Positions 32,161 through 40,350 of a stretch of DNA of 64,000 bases are shown one piece after another; position 1 is the stretch's first letter, and each line of letters begins with the position of its first letter. The translations under genes and the position numbers were made by a program. Source of the stretch: Candidatus Binatia bacterium (GTDB lineage Bacteria > Desulfobacterota > Binatia > UBA12015); the NCBI GenBank assembly GCA_036563615.1, contig DATCMB010000020.1, positions 31,410 through 95,409 of the forward strand. Direction: 5' to 3'. The notes under the pieces are model-generated. The model had not been told where the DNA came from. It did not search any database and saw only the letters and a list, made by a program, of their open reading frames with translations.

Positions 32161-33821
32161 CGGACCTCGCGCGCGAGCACGATCCGGCCGAGCGTGCGCT
32201 GCGAGAGGACGTCCCGCGCGCGCGCACGCTGGCGGCGTTCCTCGCCGACCGTGCGGCGCGCTTCGGCCCGCGCGAGGCGGTGATCGGCGGCGAGACGCGC
32301 TGGACGTACGACGAGCTCGCGCGTCGAGCGGTCGCCGCAGCCGAAGGCCTGCGCGCGCTCGGCGTCGGACCGGGCACGCGGCTCGGCGTGCTCCTGCCGA
32401 ACTGGCCGGAGTTCTTCGCGACCGTGTTCGGCGCGTCGGCGCTCGGCGCGGTCTCGGTGTGCCTCAACACCATGGCGACGCCCAACGAGCTCGCCTTCTA
32501 CCTGCGCCACGCCGAGGTCACGCACCTCGTCTACACGCCGCGCTTTCTGAAGCACGACTACCAGGCGACGCTCGACGAGCTCGCGCGCGACGCGGAGCGT
32601 CCGCTGCGGCTCGAGGCGCGCGTCGCGGTGGCGCCCGACGGCGTCACGCCGGCGGGCGCGCGCGACTGGCGCGACGTCGTGCGTCCCGCGCCGGGCGACG
32701 CGGTGGCGCGCCTGCGCGAGCTCGACGCCGCCTCGCCGGACGACGTCGCGGTGCTCTTCTTCACCTCGGGCTCGACCGCGCAGCCGAAGGCGGTGCTGCA
32801 CGCGCACCGCGCGCTCACGCACCAGGCCTGGGTCGCGAGCGCGGCCTTCGGCCTCGAGGAGAGCGACCGTGCCTGGGGCGCGCTGCCGATGTTCTTCGCG
32901 GGCGGCTTCGTCATCATCGCGCTGGTGAGCTTCGCCCGCGGCGGCGCGCTGGTCTTGCAGGACCACTTCGAAGCCGGGCGCGCGCTCGACCTGATGGAGC
33001 GCGAGCGCATCACGTTCTACGCCGGCTGGCAGCTCGCGCCGGCGCTGGTCGAGCACGAGAGCTTCCCGCGCCGCAAGCTCGCGCTGCGCAAGGGGATCTA
33101 CACGAGCAGCCCCGCCGCGGAGAAGCTGCTCGCGCCCGACCACGTGACGGTCGGCGCGTACGGGCTCAGCGAGACCGCGACGGTGGTCTGCCTCGCGCGC
33201 ACGACGGATCCGCCGGAGCTGCGCCGGCGGGGCTTCGGTCGTCCTTTGCCCGGCGTCGAGATGCGGGTCGTCGACCCGGAGACGCGCGCGCCGCGGGCGC
33301 CCGGCGAGGTCGGCGAGCTGCTCGTGCGCGGTCCGTCGCTGATGCTCGGCTACCTCGGCGTCCCGCGCGAGGAGGCGTTCGACGCCGAAGGCTTCTTCCG
33401 CACGGGCGACTACGGCCGCTTCGACGAGAGCGGCACGCTGCGCTTCGACGGACGCCTGAAGGAGGTCATCAAGACGGCGGGCGTGAACGTCGCCGCGGCG
33501 GAGGTCGAGGCCTGCCTCGCGCGCGCGCCAGGCGTGGCCGCGGCCTACGTGGTGCCGGTGCCGCACCCGGTGCGCGGCGAGAACCCGGCCGCCTTCGTCG
33601 TGCCCAAGGCGGGCGTTGTGCTTGACGCCGCCGAGCTGCTCGCGCACTGCAAGCGCGAGATGGCCTCGTACAAGGTGCCGCGTCACCTGTTCCTGCTGCC
33701 GGCCGACGAGGTGCCGCGCACCGGCACGCAGAAGGTCGACAAGCCGCGGCTGCGGCGCGAGGCGGCGGCGCGCGCCGGCGGGCCGGACGACCTCGCGGCG
33801 CGGCTCGGGGCGTCGAGCTGA
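32157..33821 (+). CDS. Acyl-CoA synthetase (AMP-forming)
   Basis: The 554-residue ANL enzyme is complete: ATP loop FFTSGSTAQPKAV (residues 201-213), GAYGLSETA, FFRTGDYGRFDESG, hinge FDGRLKEVIKTAG, and the C-terminal lysine in GTQKVDKP. It makes acyl-CoA from a carboxylic acid, ATP and CoA; chain length cannot be told. It starts on the ATGA overlap with the isomerase gene. It is the only fully canonical ligase of the four in this operon. Confidence 0.9.
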   Translation: MTDLAREHDPAERALREDVPRARTLAAFLADRAARFGPREAVIGGETRWTYDELARRAVAAAEGLRALGVGPGTRLGVLLPNWPEFFATVFGASALGAVSVCLNTMATPNELAFYLRHAEVTHLVYTPRFLKHDYQATLDELARDAERPLRLEARVAVAPDGVTPAGARDWRDVVRPAPGDAVARLRELDAASPDDVAVLFFTSGSTAQPKAVLHAHRALTHQAWVASAAFGLEESDRAWGALPMFFAGGFVIIALVSFARGGALVLQDHFEAGRALDLMERERITFYAGWQLAPALVEHESFPRRKLALRKGIYTSSPAAEKLLAPDHVTVGAYGLSETATVVCLARTTDPPELRRRGFGRPLPGVEMRVVDPETRAPRAPGEVGELLVRGPSLMLGYLGVPREEAFDAEGFFRTGDYGRFDESGTLRFDGRLKEVIKTAGVNVAAAEVEACLARAPGVAAAYVVPVPHPVRGENPAAFVVPKAGVVLDAAELLAHCKREMASYKVPRHLFLLPADEVPRTGTQKVDKPRLRREAAARAGGPDDLAARLGASS

Positions 33822-33829
33822 CCCGCGCC

Positions 33830-35323
33830 GTGTCGCCGGTCGCTGGGGCCGCGGCGGCGCTGCTGCTCGCGCTCGCGGGCGCGACGCACGCCGCGACGTC
33901 CGCCACCGCGCCGTCTCCGACACCTGCGTCGTCTCCCGCGCGCGTGTCGTCTCCGGCAGCTATGGCCTCGCCCGCCGCGAGCGTCGGCCCCGAGGTTGCG
34001 GCGCTCGTCGACGGCACGCCCGTCGCGATCGCCGAGGTGGATCAGCGCTGCGGCGAGAAGTGCGCGCGCCTGCGCTTCGAGCTCGACGAGCTGCGCCGCG
34101 CGACGCTCGCGACGCTGGTCGACGAGACGCTGCTCGAGCTGGCTCCGCAGCCGACGCCCACGCCGCAGCCGGTCGAGGAGAAGGACGTCGACGCGGCGCT
34201 CGCGAGCTTCGCCGCCGAGCTCACGGGACCGCCCGAGCGCGACCGCGCCGCGGTGCGCTTCTACCTCGAGCGCGAGCGGCGCCGGGCGCGCGACGCGGAG
34301 CTCCTCGCCGCGCAGCGCGGTCGAACGCCGCCCGAGGTGCGCGACGACGTGCTCGTCCGCGGCGGCGATCCGGAAGACGTCGTGGCGGAGATCGGCGAAC
34401 GGAAGATCCTGCGGCGCGACGTCGAGGCGCGCGCCGCGCTGCCGATCTATCGGCTCGAGGGCGAGCTCTCGCGCGAGCGTCGACGCCAGCTCGACGAGCT
34501 GCTCGACGAGCTCCTGTGGCGAGACGCGGCCGCGGAGCGCGGCCTGACGATCGAGTCGCTGCGCGGGGAGATCCGCGCGCAGGCGCCGCCGGTGACCGAC
34601 GCGGACATCGAGCGCCACTTCGAGCGCGAGGTCCGCGCGCGCAATTCGAAGGCCGAGTTCCATCCCGAGCGCATCCGGCCGTACCTCGAGTTCCGCCGCC
34701 GACACGCCGCGGAGGAAAGCTTTCTCCTCCAGCAGCGCGACCAGCGCCGCGTGACGGTCGTGCTGCGCGAGCCCGAGCCGCCGCGCATCGAGCTGCCGCC
34801 GGGGCCCGGTGGCTTCCTCGGGGCGGAGAAGCCGCGCGTGCGCGTCGTATTCTTGACGAGCTACCGCGGCGAGCCGAGCCGCCGCGCCTGGAAGATCGCG
34901 CGCGAGCTCGTGCGCGAGCCCGACGTCGCGCTCGGCGTCCGGCCGCTCCTGCCGCAGTGGGATCCGGAGGGCACGCTCGCGGCGGCGGCGGTGCGCTGCG
35001 CCGCCGCGCAGAGCCGCTTCCAGGAGATGCAGGACGCGGTCGCGAGCGCGCCGTCGCTGCCGACGCGTGAAGACGTTCTCGTACGGGCAGGTGAGCTGAA
35101 GCTCGACGAGGCGGCGTTCGCAGCCTGCCTCGACGACCCGGCGACGCAGGCGGCGATCGCGGCGGACAGCGCCGCAGCCGAGCGCTACGGCATCGTCGAG
35201 CCGCCGGTCTTCCTGGTGAACGGGCGCGTGCTCGGCGGCAACGTCGGGCCCGAGCGCTTGCGCGCGCTGGTCGACGAAGCGCGCCTCAGCGCGCCTTCCA
35301 CACCGGCTTCCGCTTCTCCATGA
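33830..35323 (+). CDS. Exported chimera: two SurA-N-like repeats plus DsbA-like fold without CXXC
   Basis: The 497-residue precursor has a signal peptide and a Ser/Pro/Thr linker. Two similar helical blocks (about 55-107 and 183-250) follow, with patterns such as AALVDGTPVAIAEVD and AEIGERKILRRDVEA, like the N-domain of SurA-type chaperones. Residues 333-480 have a DsbA-type order (RCAAAQSRFQEMQDAV, LDEAAFAACLDD, EPPVFLVNGR with cis-Pro459), but GEPS at 347-350 replaces the redox CXXC. A separate CGEKC is at 74-78. It probably acts as an envelope folding factor. It starts with GTG and overlaps the convergent hydratase gene by 38 bases. Confidence 0.7.
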   Translation: MSPVAGAAAALLLALAGATHAATSATAPSPTPASSPARVSSPAAMASPAASVGPEVAALVDGTPVAIAEVDQRCGEKCARLRFELDELRRATLATLVDETLLELAPQPTPTPQPVEEKDVDAALASFAAELTGPPERDRAAVRFYLERERRRARDAELLAAQRGRTPPEVRDDVLVRGGDPEDVVAEIGERKILRRDVEARAALPIYRLEGELSRERRRQLDELLDELLWRDAAAERGLTIESLRGEIRAQAPPVTDADIERHFEREVRARNSKAEFHPERIRPYLEFRRRHAAEESFLLQQRDQRRVTVVLREPEPPRIELPPGPGGFLGAEKPRVRVVFLTSYRGEPSRRAWKIARELVREPDVALGVRPLLPQWDPEGTLAAAAVRCAAAQSRFQEMQDAVASAPSLPTREDVLVRAGELKLDEAAFAACLDDPATQAAIAADSAAAERYGIVEPPVFLVNGRVLGGNVGPERLRALVDEARLSAPSTPASASP

Positions 35324-36089
35324 AGGCGCGCGGACCCTCGGCGTGGTCCTCGCTCTGCTCGACGACCTCGAGGTAGCCGGCCGCGATTTCCTCCGCCTGC
35401 TCGATCGGCAGGCCGAGGCCGCGCAGGATCGCCATCTTCGTGCCCCACACGGCGAGCGGCGCGTTCTCGCAGACCATCGCCGCGAGCTCCCGGGCGCGCG
35501 GCATCAGCTGCTCGTGCGGCACGACCTCGGTGACCAGCCCGACCTGCAGCGCGCGCTCGGCGCTCATGCGCTCCTTCGCGCCGAGCAGCGCCATCCGCAG
35601 CGCGACCGCGACCGGAACGCGGCGCGCCATGTTGACCATCTCGTGCGACGAGACGTAGCCGATCGACACGTGTGAATCGAAAAATTGCGCACGCTCGGAC
35701 GCGATCGGGATGTCGGCCTCGGTGACCAGATCGAGCGTGACGCCGTTCACGAGCCCGTTCACGGCGGCGATCACCGGCTTCATCACGCCCATGCGCCGCG
35801 GCGTCGGCAGCGCGCGGATCGTGTCGATCATCGCGAGCTCGCGCCAGCGGTCGGGCTTCTTGAAGCCGCCCGAGTCGAGTGCCTCGACGTCGGCGCCGCT
35901 CGAGAACGCGCGCCCCTCGCCGGTGACGATCGCGCACCAGATGTCGGGATCGTCCTTGACGATGGTCCACGCGGCGCGCAGGTCGTCCTTCATCTGCTGG
36001 TTCATCGCGTTGAGACGCTCGGGGCGGTTGAGCGTGATCGTCGCGACGCGACCTTCGATCTCGAAGCGGACGGTTGCGAACTCGGGCAT
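35286..36089 (-). CDS. Enoyl-CoA hydratase/isomerase family protein
   Basis: This 267-residue crotonase has the oxyanion segment FSSGADVEAL. The two glutamate positions of true hydratases are occupied by Asp120 (NGVTLDL) and His140 (FFDSHVSIG), so its chemistry may differ: isomerase, hydrolase or an unusual hydratase. It is the last gene of a minus-strand operon starting with a rhodanese at 38892. The start ATG is clear at 36089. Confidence 0.8.
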   Translation of the reverse strand: MPEFATVRFEIEGRVATITLNRPERLNAMNQQMKDDLRAAWTIVKDDPDIWCAIVTGEGRAFSSGADVEALDSGGFKKPDRWRELAMIDTIRALPTPRRMGVMKPVIAAVNGLVNGVTLDLVTEADIPIASERAQFFDSHVSIGYVSSHEMVNMARRVPVAVALRMALLGAKERMSAERALQVGLVTEVVPHEQLMPRARELAAMVCENAPLAVWGTKMAILRGLGLPIEQAEEIAAGYLEVVEQSEDHAEGPRAFMEKRKPVWKAR

Positions 36090-36122
36090 GACGTACCTCG
36101 CGCGCCGGTTGCGCTCGCGGCG

Positions 36123-36614
36123 CTACCAGGAGATCCCCAGCGCTTGTAGCTCGCGCTGCTGGCGCTCGGCGAGCCGCGCGAGGTAGCCGTCGGTCGCGGC
36201 GCGGACCGCTTGCGTGGCGGGCGTGGAGGCCGGCCGGTCCCCGAGCCAGGCGACGACGCGGCTCACCTCGCCGCGCAGCGTCCGGGCGTGCTCTGCGACG
36301 ACGTCGAGCGCGGTGGTCGCGACGTCGCAGCGCGCGTCCTCGAGGGCGCGCGCGACGGTCGCGCAGAGCTCGCGGGCGTCGGGCTCGTCGCGCAGCGCCT
36401 GCAGCACGGTCTCGAGCGTCGCGCGCAGGTCGGCGTGCTCTTCGGCGAAGGCGAGGTGCGCGCGTGTCCAGGTCTTCTTGCAGTACTCGAGGACGACGCT
36501 CGCATACATCGCCTGCTCGGCGAGGAACGGCTGGTCGGCGAGCGCGGGAACGACGTCGTTCACGAGCAGGCGCTGCACGCCGCTCAGGATGTCGGCGAGG
36601 TCCGGACGCGTCAC
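36123..36614 (-). CDS. DUF6285-like protein, partner of the APH-type kinase
   Basis: The 163-residue protein is almost all helical: LADILSGVQRLLVNDVVPAL at the start and QAVRAATDGYLARLAERQQRE near the end. This pattern and the position next to an aminoglycoside-phosphotransferase-like gene fit the DUF6285 family, which commonly pairs with that kinase in acyl-CoA catabolic clusters. Its GTG start overlaps the kinase stop as GTGA. The molecular role of the family is unknown. Confidence 0.65.
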   Translation of the reverse strand: MTRPDLADILSGVQRLLVNDVVPALADQPFLAEQAMYASVVLEYCKKTWTRAHLAFAEEHADLRATLETVLQALRDEPDARELCATVARALEDARCDVATTALDVVAEHARTLRGEVSRVVAWLGDRPASTPATQAVRAATDGYLARLAERQQRELQALGISW

Positions 36615-37630
36615 TTCACTCCTCCTGCGCGTGCGACGCCGAGCAGATCGAGCAGCTCGGTCGAGAGCCGTCCGAGCAGCAGGCCGACGATCGGCAGGGT
36701 CGGGTCGGCGCTGCGGGCGTCGCAGCAGCTGCGCACGCCGGTCAACGAGATGGCCGCCATCTTGACGGTGCCGAGCACCTGGTAGAAGTGCACCCGCTCG
36801 CGGTCGACCTTCGTGCCCGAGATCTGCTCGTAGCGGGCGAGCATCTCCTCCGTGCTCTCGAGCCCGCCCGCGCGTCCCTCGCACGACCAGTAGGGCATCG
36901 TCGCCCAGCCGAGGTCCTCGTGCGGATCGCCGAAGTGCGCCATCTCCCAGTCGAGCATGGCGGTGATGCTGCCGTCGGGCAGGTGCAGGTAGTTGCCGCT
37001 GCGGTAGTCGCCGTGCACGAGCGTCGTGCGCTCGGTGGCGGGCAGGTTGCGCTCGAGCCAGGCGAGGCCGCGCTCGAGGATCGGGTGCGGCTCGACGCGG
37101 TCCTGCTCGTAGATCTGCCGCCAGTGCGCGACCGCGCGCCGCGCCGCCTCGGTCCCCGGACCCGGGTCGTCGAGAATGTCGAGGACGCGGCTCTTCCAGT
37201 CCGCGCCGTGGATGCGCGCCAGGATGGCGACGAAGTCGGCGGCGGTGCGCGCGCGCATCTCCGCGGGATACGCGGCCGGGAAGGTCGGCGGCGTCGGCAT
37301 GCCCTCGACGCGCTCCATGACGAAGAACGGACGCTCGAGCGGCTCGGGCGAGAGCTCGAGCCAGCAGACCTTCGGCACCGGGATGCCGAGCGCGCCCGCC
37401 GCTTCGAGCACGCGGTACTCGAGCGTGCGGTCCGACTCGAGGACGCTCGCGACCGGATCGCGGCGCAGCACGTAGCCGCGTCGCACCTCGCGCCCGTCCT
37501 CGCTCCAGAGCGCGTCGAAGAGATACGTCTCGCGCGAGGCGCCGCCGCTCTTGCGCGCGAGCCCCTCGACGCGCACGTCGGTGCCGAGCTTTTCCTTGAG
37601 ATAGACCTGCAGTCTGTCCGCGAGCGACAT
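36611..37630 (-). CDS. Aminoglycoside-phosphotransferase-like kinase
   Basis: This 339-residue protein (start at the second methionine; six more residues are possible) has the APH kinase core: YVLRRDP, VMERVEGM, the catalytic loop VHGDYRSGNYL and the metal site LDWEMAHFGDP. Proteins like this, related to the N-part of ACAD10/11, occur with acyl-CoA genes and are thought to phosphorylate hydroxyacyl-CoA-type substrates; antibiotic resistance is unlikely. The neighbours (crotonase, DUF6285, hydrolase) support the acyl-CoA role. Confidence 0.82.
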   Translation of the reverse strand: MSLADRLQVYLKEKLGTDVRVEGLARKSGGASRETYLFDALWSEDGREVRRGYVLRRDPVASVLESDRTLEYRVLEAAGALGIPVPKVCWLELSPEPLERPFFVMERVEGMPTPPTFPAAYPAEMRARTAADFVAILARIHGADWKSRVLDILDDPGPGTEAARRAVAHWRQIYEQDRVEPHPILERGLAWLERNLPATERTTLVHGDYRSGNYLHLPDGSITAMLDWEMAHFGDPHEDLGWATMPYWSCEGRAGGLESTEEMLARYEQISGTKVDRERVHFYQVLGTVKMAAISLTGVRSCCDARSADPTLPIVGLLLGRLSTELLDLLGVARAGGVK

Positions 37631-37676
37631 CGCCGTCAGGCGTAGCACGACGCCGATGGCGCGTGGAGCGGGCGCG

Positions 37677-38558
37677 TCAAGCGTCGTGGTCCGCGAGGAA
37701 GCGGGCGATGGCGCGCGCCACCGCGTCCGGCTGCTCGGCGTGCAGGCTGTGCGTCGCGTCGGCGATCTCGACGCCGACGCCGTGCGGCAAGCGCGCGACC
37801 AGCTCGGCGTGCTCCTCGCGCGACAGGATGCTCGAGTGCTCGCCGCGCAGCACCAGCGTCGGCACCTCGACGCGGCGCAGACGCTCGCCGAAATCGGCGA
37901 GCGGGCTCGGGCCGGGACGCGGCTGCTGGTGCATCTGCCAGTGGAACTTCGAGGTCCAGCCGCCGTCGGCCGTCGGCTTGAAGCTGTGCCGCGCGAGGTA
38001 GAGCCGGATCTCTTCCGGGACGCGGTGCGGCGCAGGGTAGGGCTGGAAGCGGCGCATCGCGTTCTCGAGCGAGGAGTAGCGGATCTGCGGGATGCGGCTC
38101 AGCGCGCGGCGGGCGCGCAGCAGCGTCGGGCTCGTGGGGTTCAGCGGGACGTCGAGCAGCACGACGCGCTCGATCGGCACGTTGCGCCGCGTCGTGAGGT
38201 GCACGGCGAGGAAGCCGCCCTGCGAGTGTCCGACCACCGTCCACGGCTCGCGCGCGAGCGTGCGCATCGCTTCCTCGATGTCGAGCAGGTCGCGCTCCCA
38301 GCCGTAGCGCGCGGGATCGGTCCAGTCGCTGTCGCCGTGGCCGCGGCGGTCGAGCGCGAAAGGGCGCGCGTGCTGCGCGAGCGCGGGCGCGACCAGATCC
38401 CACCAGCGGGCGTGCGCCATGCCGCCGTGCAGGAGGAGGAGCGGCGGTCGCGGATCGCTGCCGTCGCGGTCGTCGCCCGCGTGATCGAGGACGTGCAGGC
38501 GCACGCCGTCGATTGTCAGGACGCGCGCGCGCCCGGGTGGAGGATCGGGCGGCAGCAA
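37677..38558 (-). CDS. Alpha/beta hydrolase
   Basis: The 293-residue protein has oxyanion HGGMAHARWW, nucleophile serine in GHSQGG, an acidic residue in LRGEHSSIL and the histidine in DATHSLH. FALDRRGHGDSDW is typical of the esterase/peroxidase-like branch. The substrate is unknown. It is 13 bases from the rhodanese gene and 46 bases from the kinase gene, in one minus-strand operon. Confidence 0.82.
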   Translation of the reverse strand: MLPPDPPPGRARVLTIDGVRLHVLDHAGDDRDGSDPRPPLLLLHGGMAHARWWDLVAPALAQHARPFALDRRGHGDSDWTDPARYGWERDLLDIEEAMRTLAREPWTVVGHSQGGFLAVHLTTRRNVPIERVVLLDVPLNPTSPTLLRARRALSRIPQIRYSSLENAMRRFQPYPAPHRVPEEIRLYLARHSFKPTADGGWTSKFHWQMHQQPRPGPSPLADFGERLRRVEVPTLVLRGEHSSILSREEHAELVARLPHGVGVEIADATHSLHAEQPDAVARAIARFLADHDA

Positions 38559-38571
38559 CCGTGCGAGGACG

Positions 38572-38892
38572 TCAGTAGCGCGGCACGGTCGGGTCGACGA
38601 ACAGCGACCAGGCGTCGATGCCGCCGGTGAGGTTCATCACCCGCGTGAAACCCTGATGCTCGAGGAAGCCCGCGACGTGCGCGCTGCGCATGCCGTGGTG
38701 GCAGACGACGACGATCTCGCGCTCGGGATCGAGCTCGCCGAGCCGCGCCGGGATCTCCTGCATCGGGATGTGCACCGCGCCGGGCAGGCTCGCGATCGCG
38801 ACCTCCTCGTGCTCGCGCACGTCGAGCACGAGCGGCGCGTCGCCGGCATCGATGCGGGCCTTCAAATCACGGACGCTGAGCTCGCCGGGCAT
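38572..38892 (-). CDS. Single-domain rhodanese-like protein
   Basis: The 106-residue protein is one rhodanese domain: LVLDVREHEEVAIASLPGA, IPMQEIPAR, active-site cysteine in CHHGMRSAHVAGFL and the C-terminal NLTGGIDAW. It is likely a cytoplasmic sulfur carrier or thiosulfate sulfurtransferase. It is the first gene of the operon running down to 35286 and is divergent from NDH-2. Confidence 0.9.
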   Translation of the reverse strand: MPGELSVRDLKARIDAGDAPLVLDVREHEEVAIASLPGAVHIPMQEIPARLGELDPEREIVVVCHHGMRSAHVAGFLEHQGFTRVMNLTGGIDAWSLFVDPTVPRY

Positions 38893-38955
38893 GCTCCCGA
38901 GCTAGCGCGCCGAGCCCCGTTCGACAAGCGACCCCGCCGTGATACCGGTCAGACG

Positions 38956-40344
38956 GTGCAGTCCGACGCCAGCAACGCTCCGCCGCGCGAGGGCAACGCC
39001 GCTTCCCGCTTGCCGCACGTCGTGATCGTCGGCGCGGGCTTCGGCGGCCTGCGCGCGGCGCAGCGTCTCGGGCGCGCAGACGTGCGCGTCACCGTGCTCG
39101 ACCGCCGCAACCACCACCTGTTCCAGCCGCTGCTCTACCAGGTGGCGAGCGCCGGGCTGAACCCGAGCGACATCGCCGTGCCGATCCGGCGGATCCTGCG
39201 TCGCCAGCGCAACACCACGGTGCTGCTCGCCGAGGTGCAGGGGATCGATCTCGAGAGAAAGCGCGTGCTGCTCTCCGAGGGCGAGGTCGCGTACGACTAC
39301 CTGATCCTCGCGCCCGGGGCGACGGACAACTACTTCGGCCACGACGAGTGGGCGGAGCACGCGCCGAGCCTCAAGTCGCTCGACGAGGCGCTGCAGATCC
39401 GCGACCGCGTGCTGATGGCCTTCGAGGCCGCCGAGCGCGAGGACGACCCGCAGCGGCGCGCGGACTGGCTGACGTTCGTCGTCATCGGCGCGGGCCCGAC
39501 GGGGGTCGAGCTCGCGGGCGCGCTCACCGAGATCGCGCGCCACACGCTGGCGCGCGACTTCCGGCGCTTCGATCCGCGTCAGGCGCGCGTGCTGCTGCTC
39601 GAGGGCGGGCCGCGCGTCCTGCCGACCTACAGCGAGCGCAGCTCGGCGAGCGCGCAGCGTCAGCTCGAGTCGATCGGCGTCGAGGTGCGCACCTCGACCA
39701 TGGTGACCGGCATCGAGCCCGAGGGCGTGCGCGTCGGCGACGAGCTGATCCGCGCGCGCACCGTGCTCTGGGCCGCGGGCGTCAAGGCGTCGCCGCTGCT
39801 CGAGTCGCTCGGCGTGCCGCTCGAGCGCGGCGGGCGCGTGCGCGTCGAGCGCGACCTCTCGCTGCCTGGCCATCCGGAGGTCTTCGTCGTCGGCGACGCG
39901 GTCGCGTTCGAGCAGGACGGCGCGCTCGTGCCGGGCGTCGCGCCGGCTGCGATGCAGCAGGGCGACCACGCGGCGCGCAACGTTCTGCGGCTCGTCGCCC
40001 GTCAGCCGACGGCGCCGTTCCGCTACGTCGACAAGGGATCGCTCGCGACCATCGGCCGCGCCAAGGCGGTCGCCGAGATCGGCCGCGTGCGCCTCTCGGG
40101 GCTCGTCGCCTGGCTCGCCTGGCTCGGGATCCACATTTTCTTCTTGATCGGCTTCCGCAATCGCCTGCTGGTGCTCTTCGAGTGGGCGTGGGCGTACGTC
40201 ACCTACCAGCGCGGCGCGCGGCTGATCACCGAGCGCGTGTACGAGCACTGGCAGGCGCTGTGGGCGCCGGACGAGAAGCCTCCGGCGAAGGAGCCGGCCG
40301 CGGACGAAGCCGCGGCGCGCGCGCCGCTCGGCAGCCGCGCCTGA
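38956..40344 (+). CDS. ndh: Type II NADH dehydrogenase (NDH-2)
   Basis: The 462-residue flavoprotein has the FAD site VIVGAGFGGLRAA, the NHHLFQPLLYQVASA motif, the NADH site VIGAGPTGVELAGAL, FVVGDAVAF and APAAMQQGDHAARN. A hydrophobic C-terminal region (LVAWLAWLGIHIFFLIGF) tethers it to the membrane, where it passes electrons from NADH to quinone without pumping protons. The GTG at 38956 gives the family N-terminus. TTCGAC and TACCGG boxes place the transcription start at the GTG itself. Confidence 0.92.
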   Translation: MQSDASNAPPREGNAASRLPHVVIVGAGFGGLRAAQRLGRADVRVTVLDRRNHHLFQPLLYQVASAGLNPSDIAVPIRRILRRQRNTTVLLAEVQGIDLERKRVLLSEGEVAYDYLILAPGATDNYFGHDEWAEHAPSLKSLDEALQIRDRVLMAFEAAEREDDPQRRADWLTFVVIGAGPTGVELAGALTEIARHTLARDFRRFDPRQARVLLLEGGPRVLPTYSERSSASAQRQLESIGVEVRTSTMVTGIEPEGVRVGDELIRARTVLWAAGVKASPLLESLGVPLERGGRVRVERDLSLPGHPEVFVVGDAVAFEQDGALVPGVAPAAMQQGDHAARNVLRLVARQPTAPFRYVDKGSLATIGRAKAVAEIGRVRLSGLVAWLAWLGIHIFFLIGFRNRLLVLFEWAWAYVTYQRGARLITERVYEHWQALWAPDEKPPAKEPAADEAAARAPLGSRA

Positions 40345-40350
40345 CGGGCG

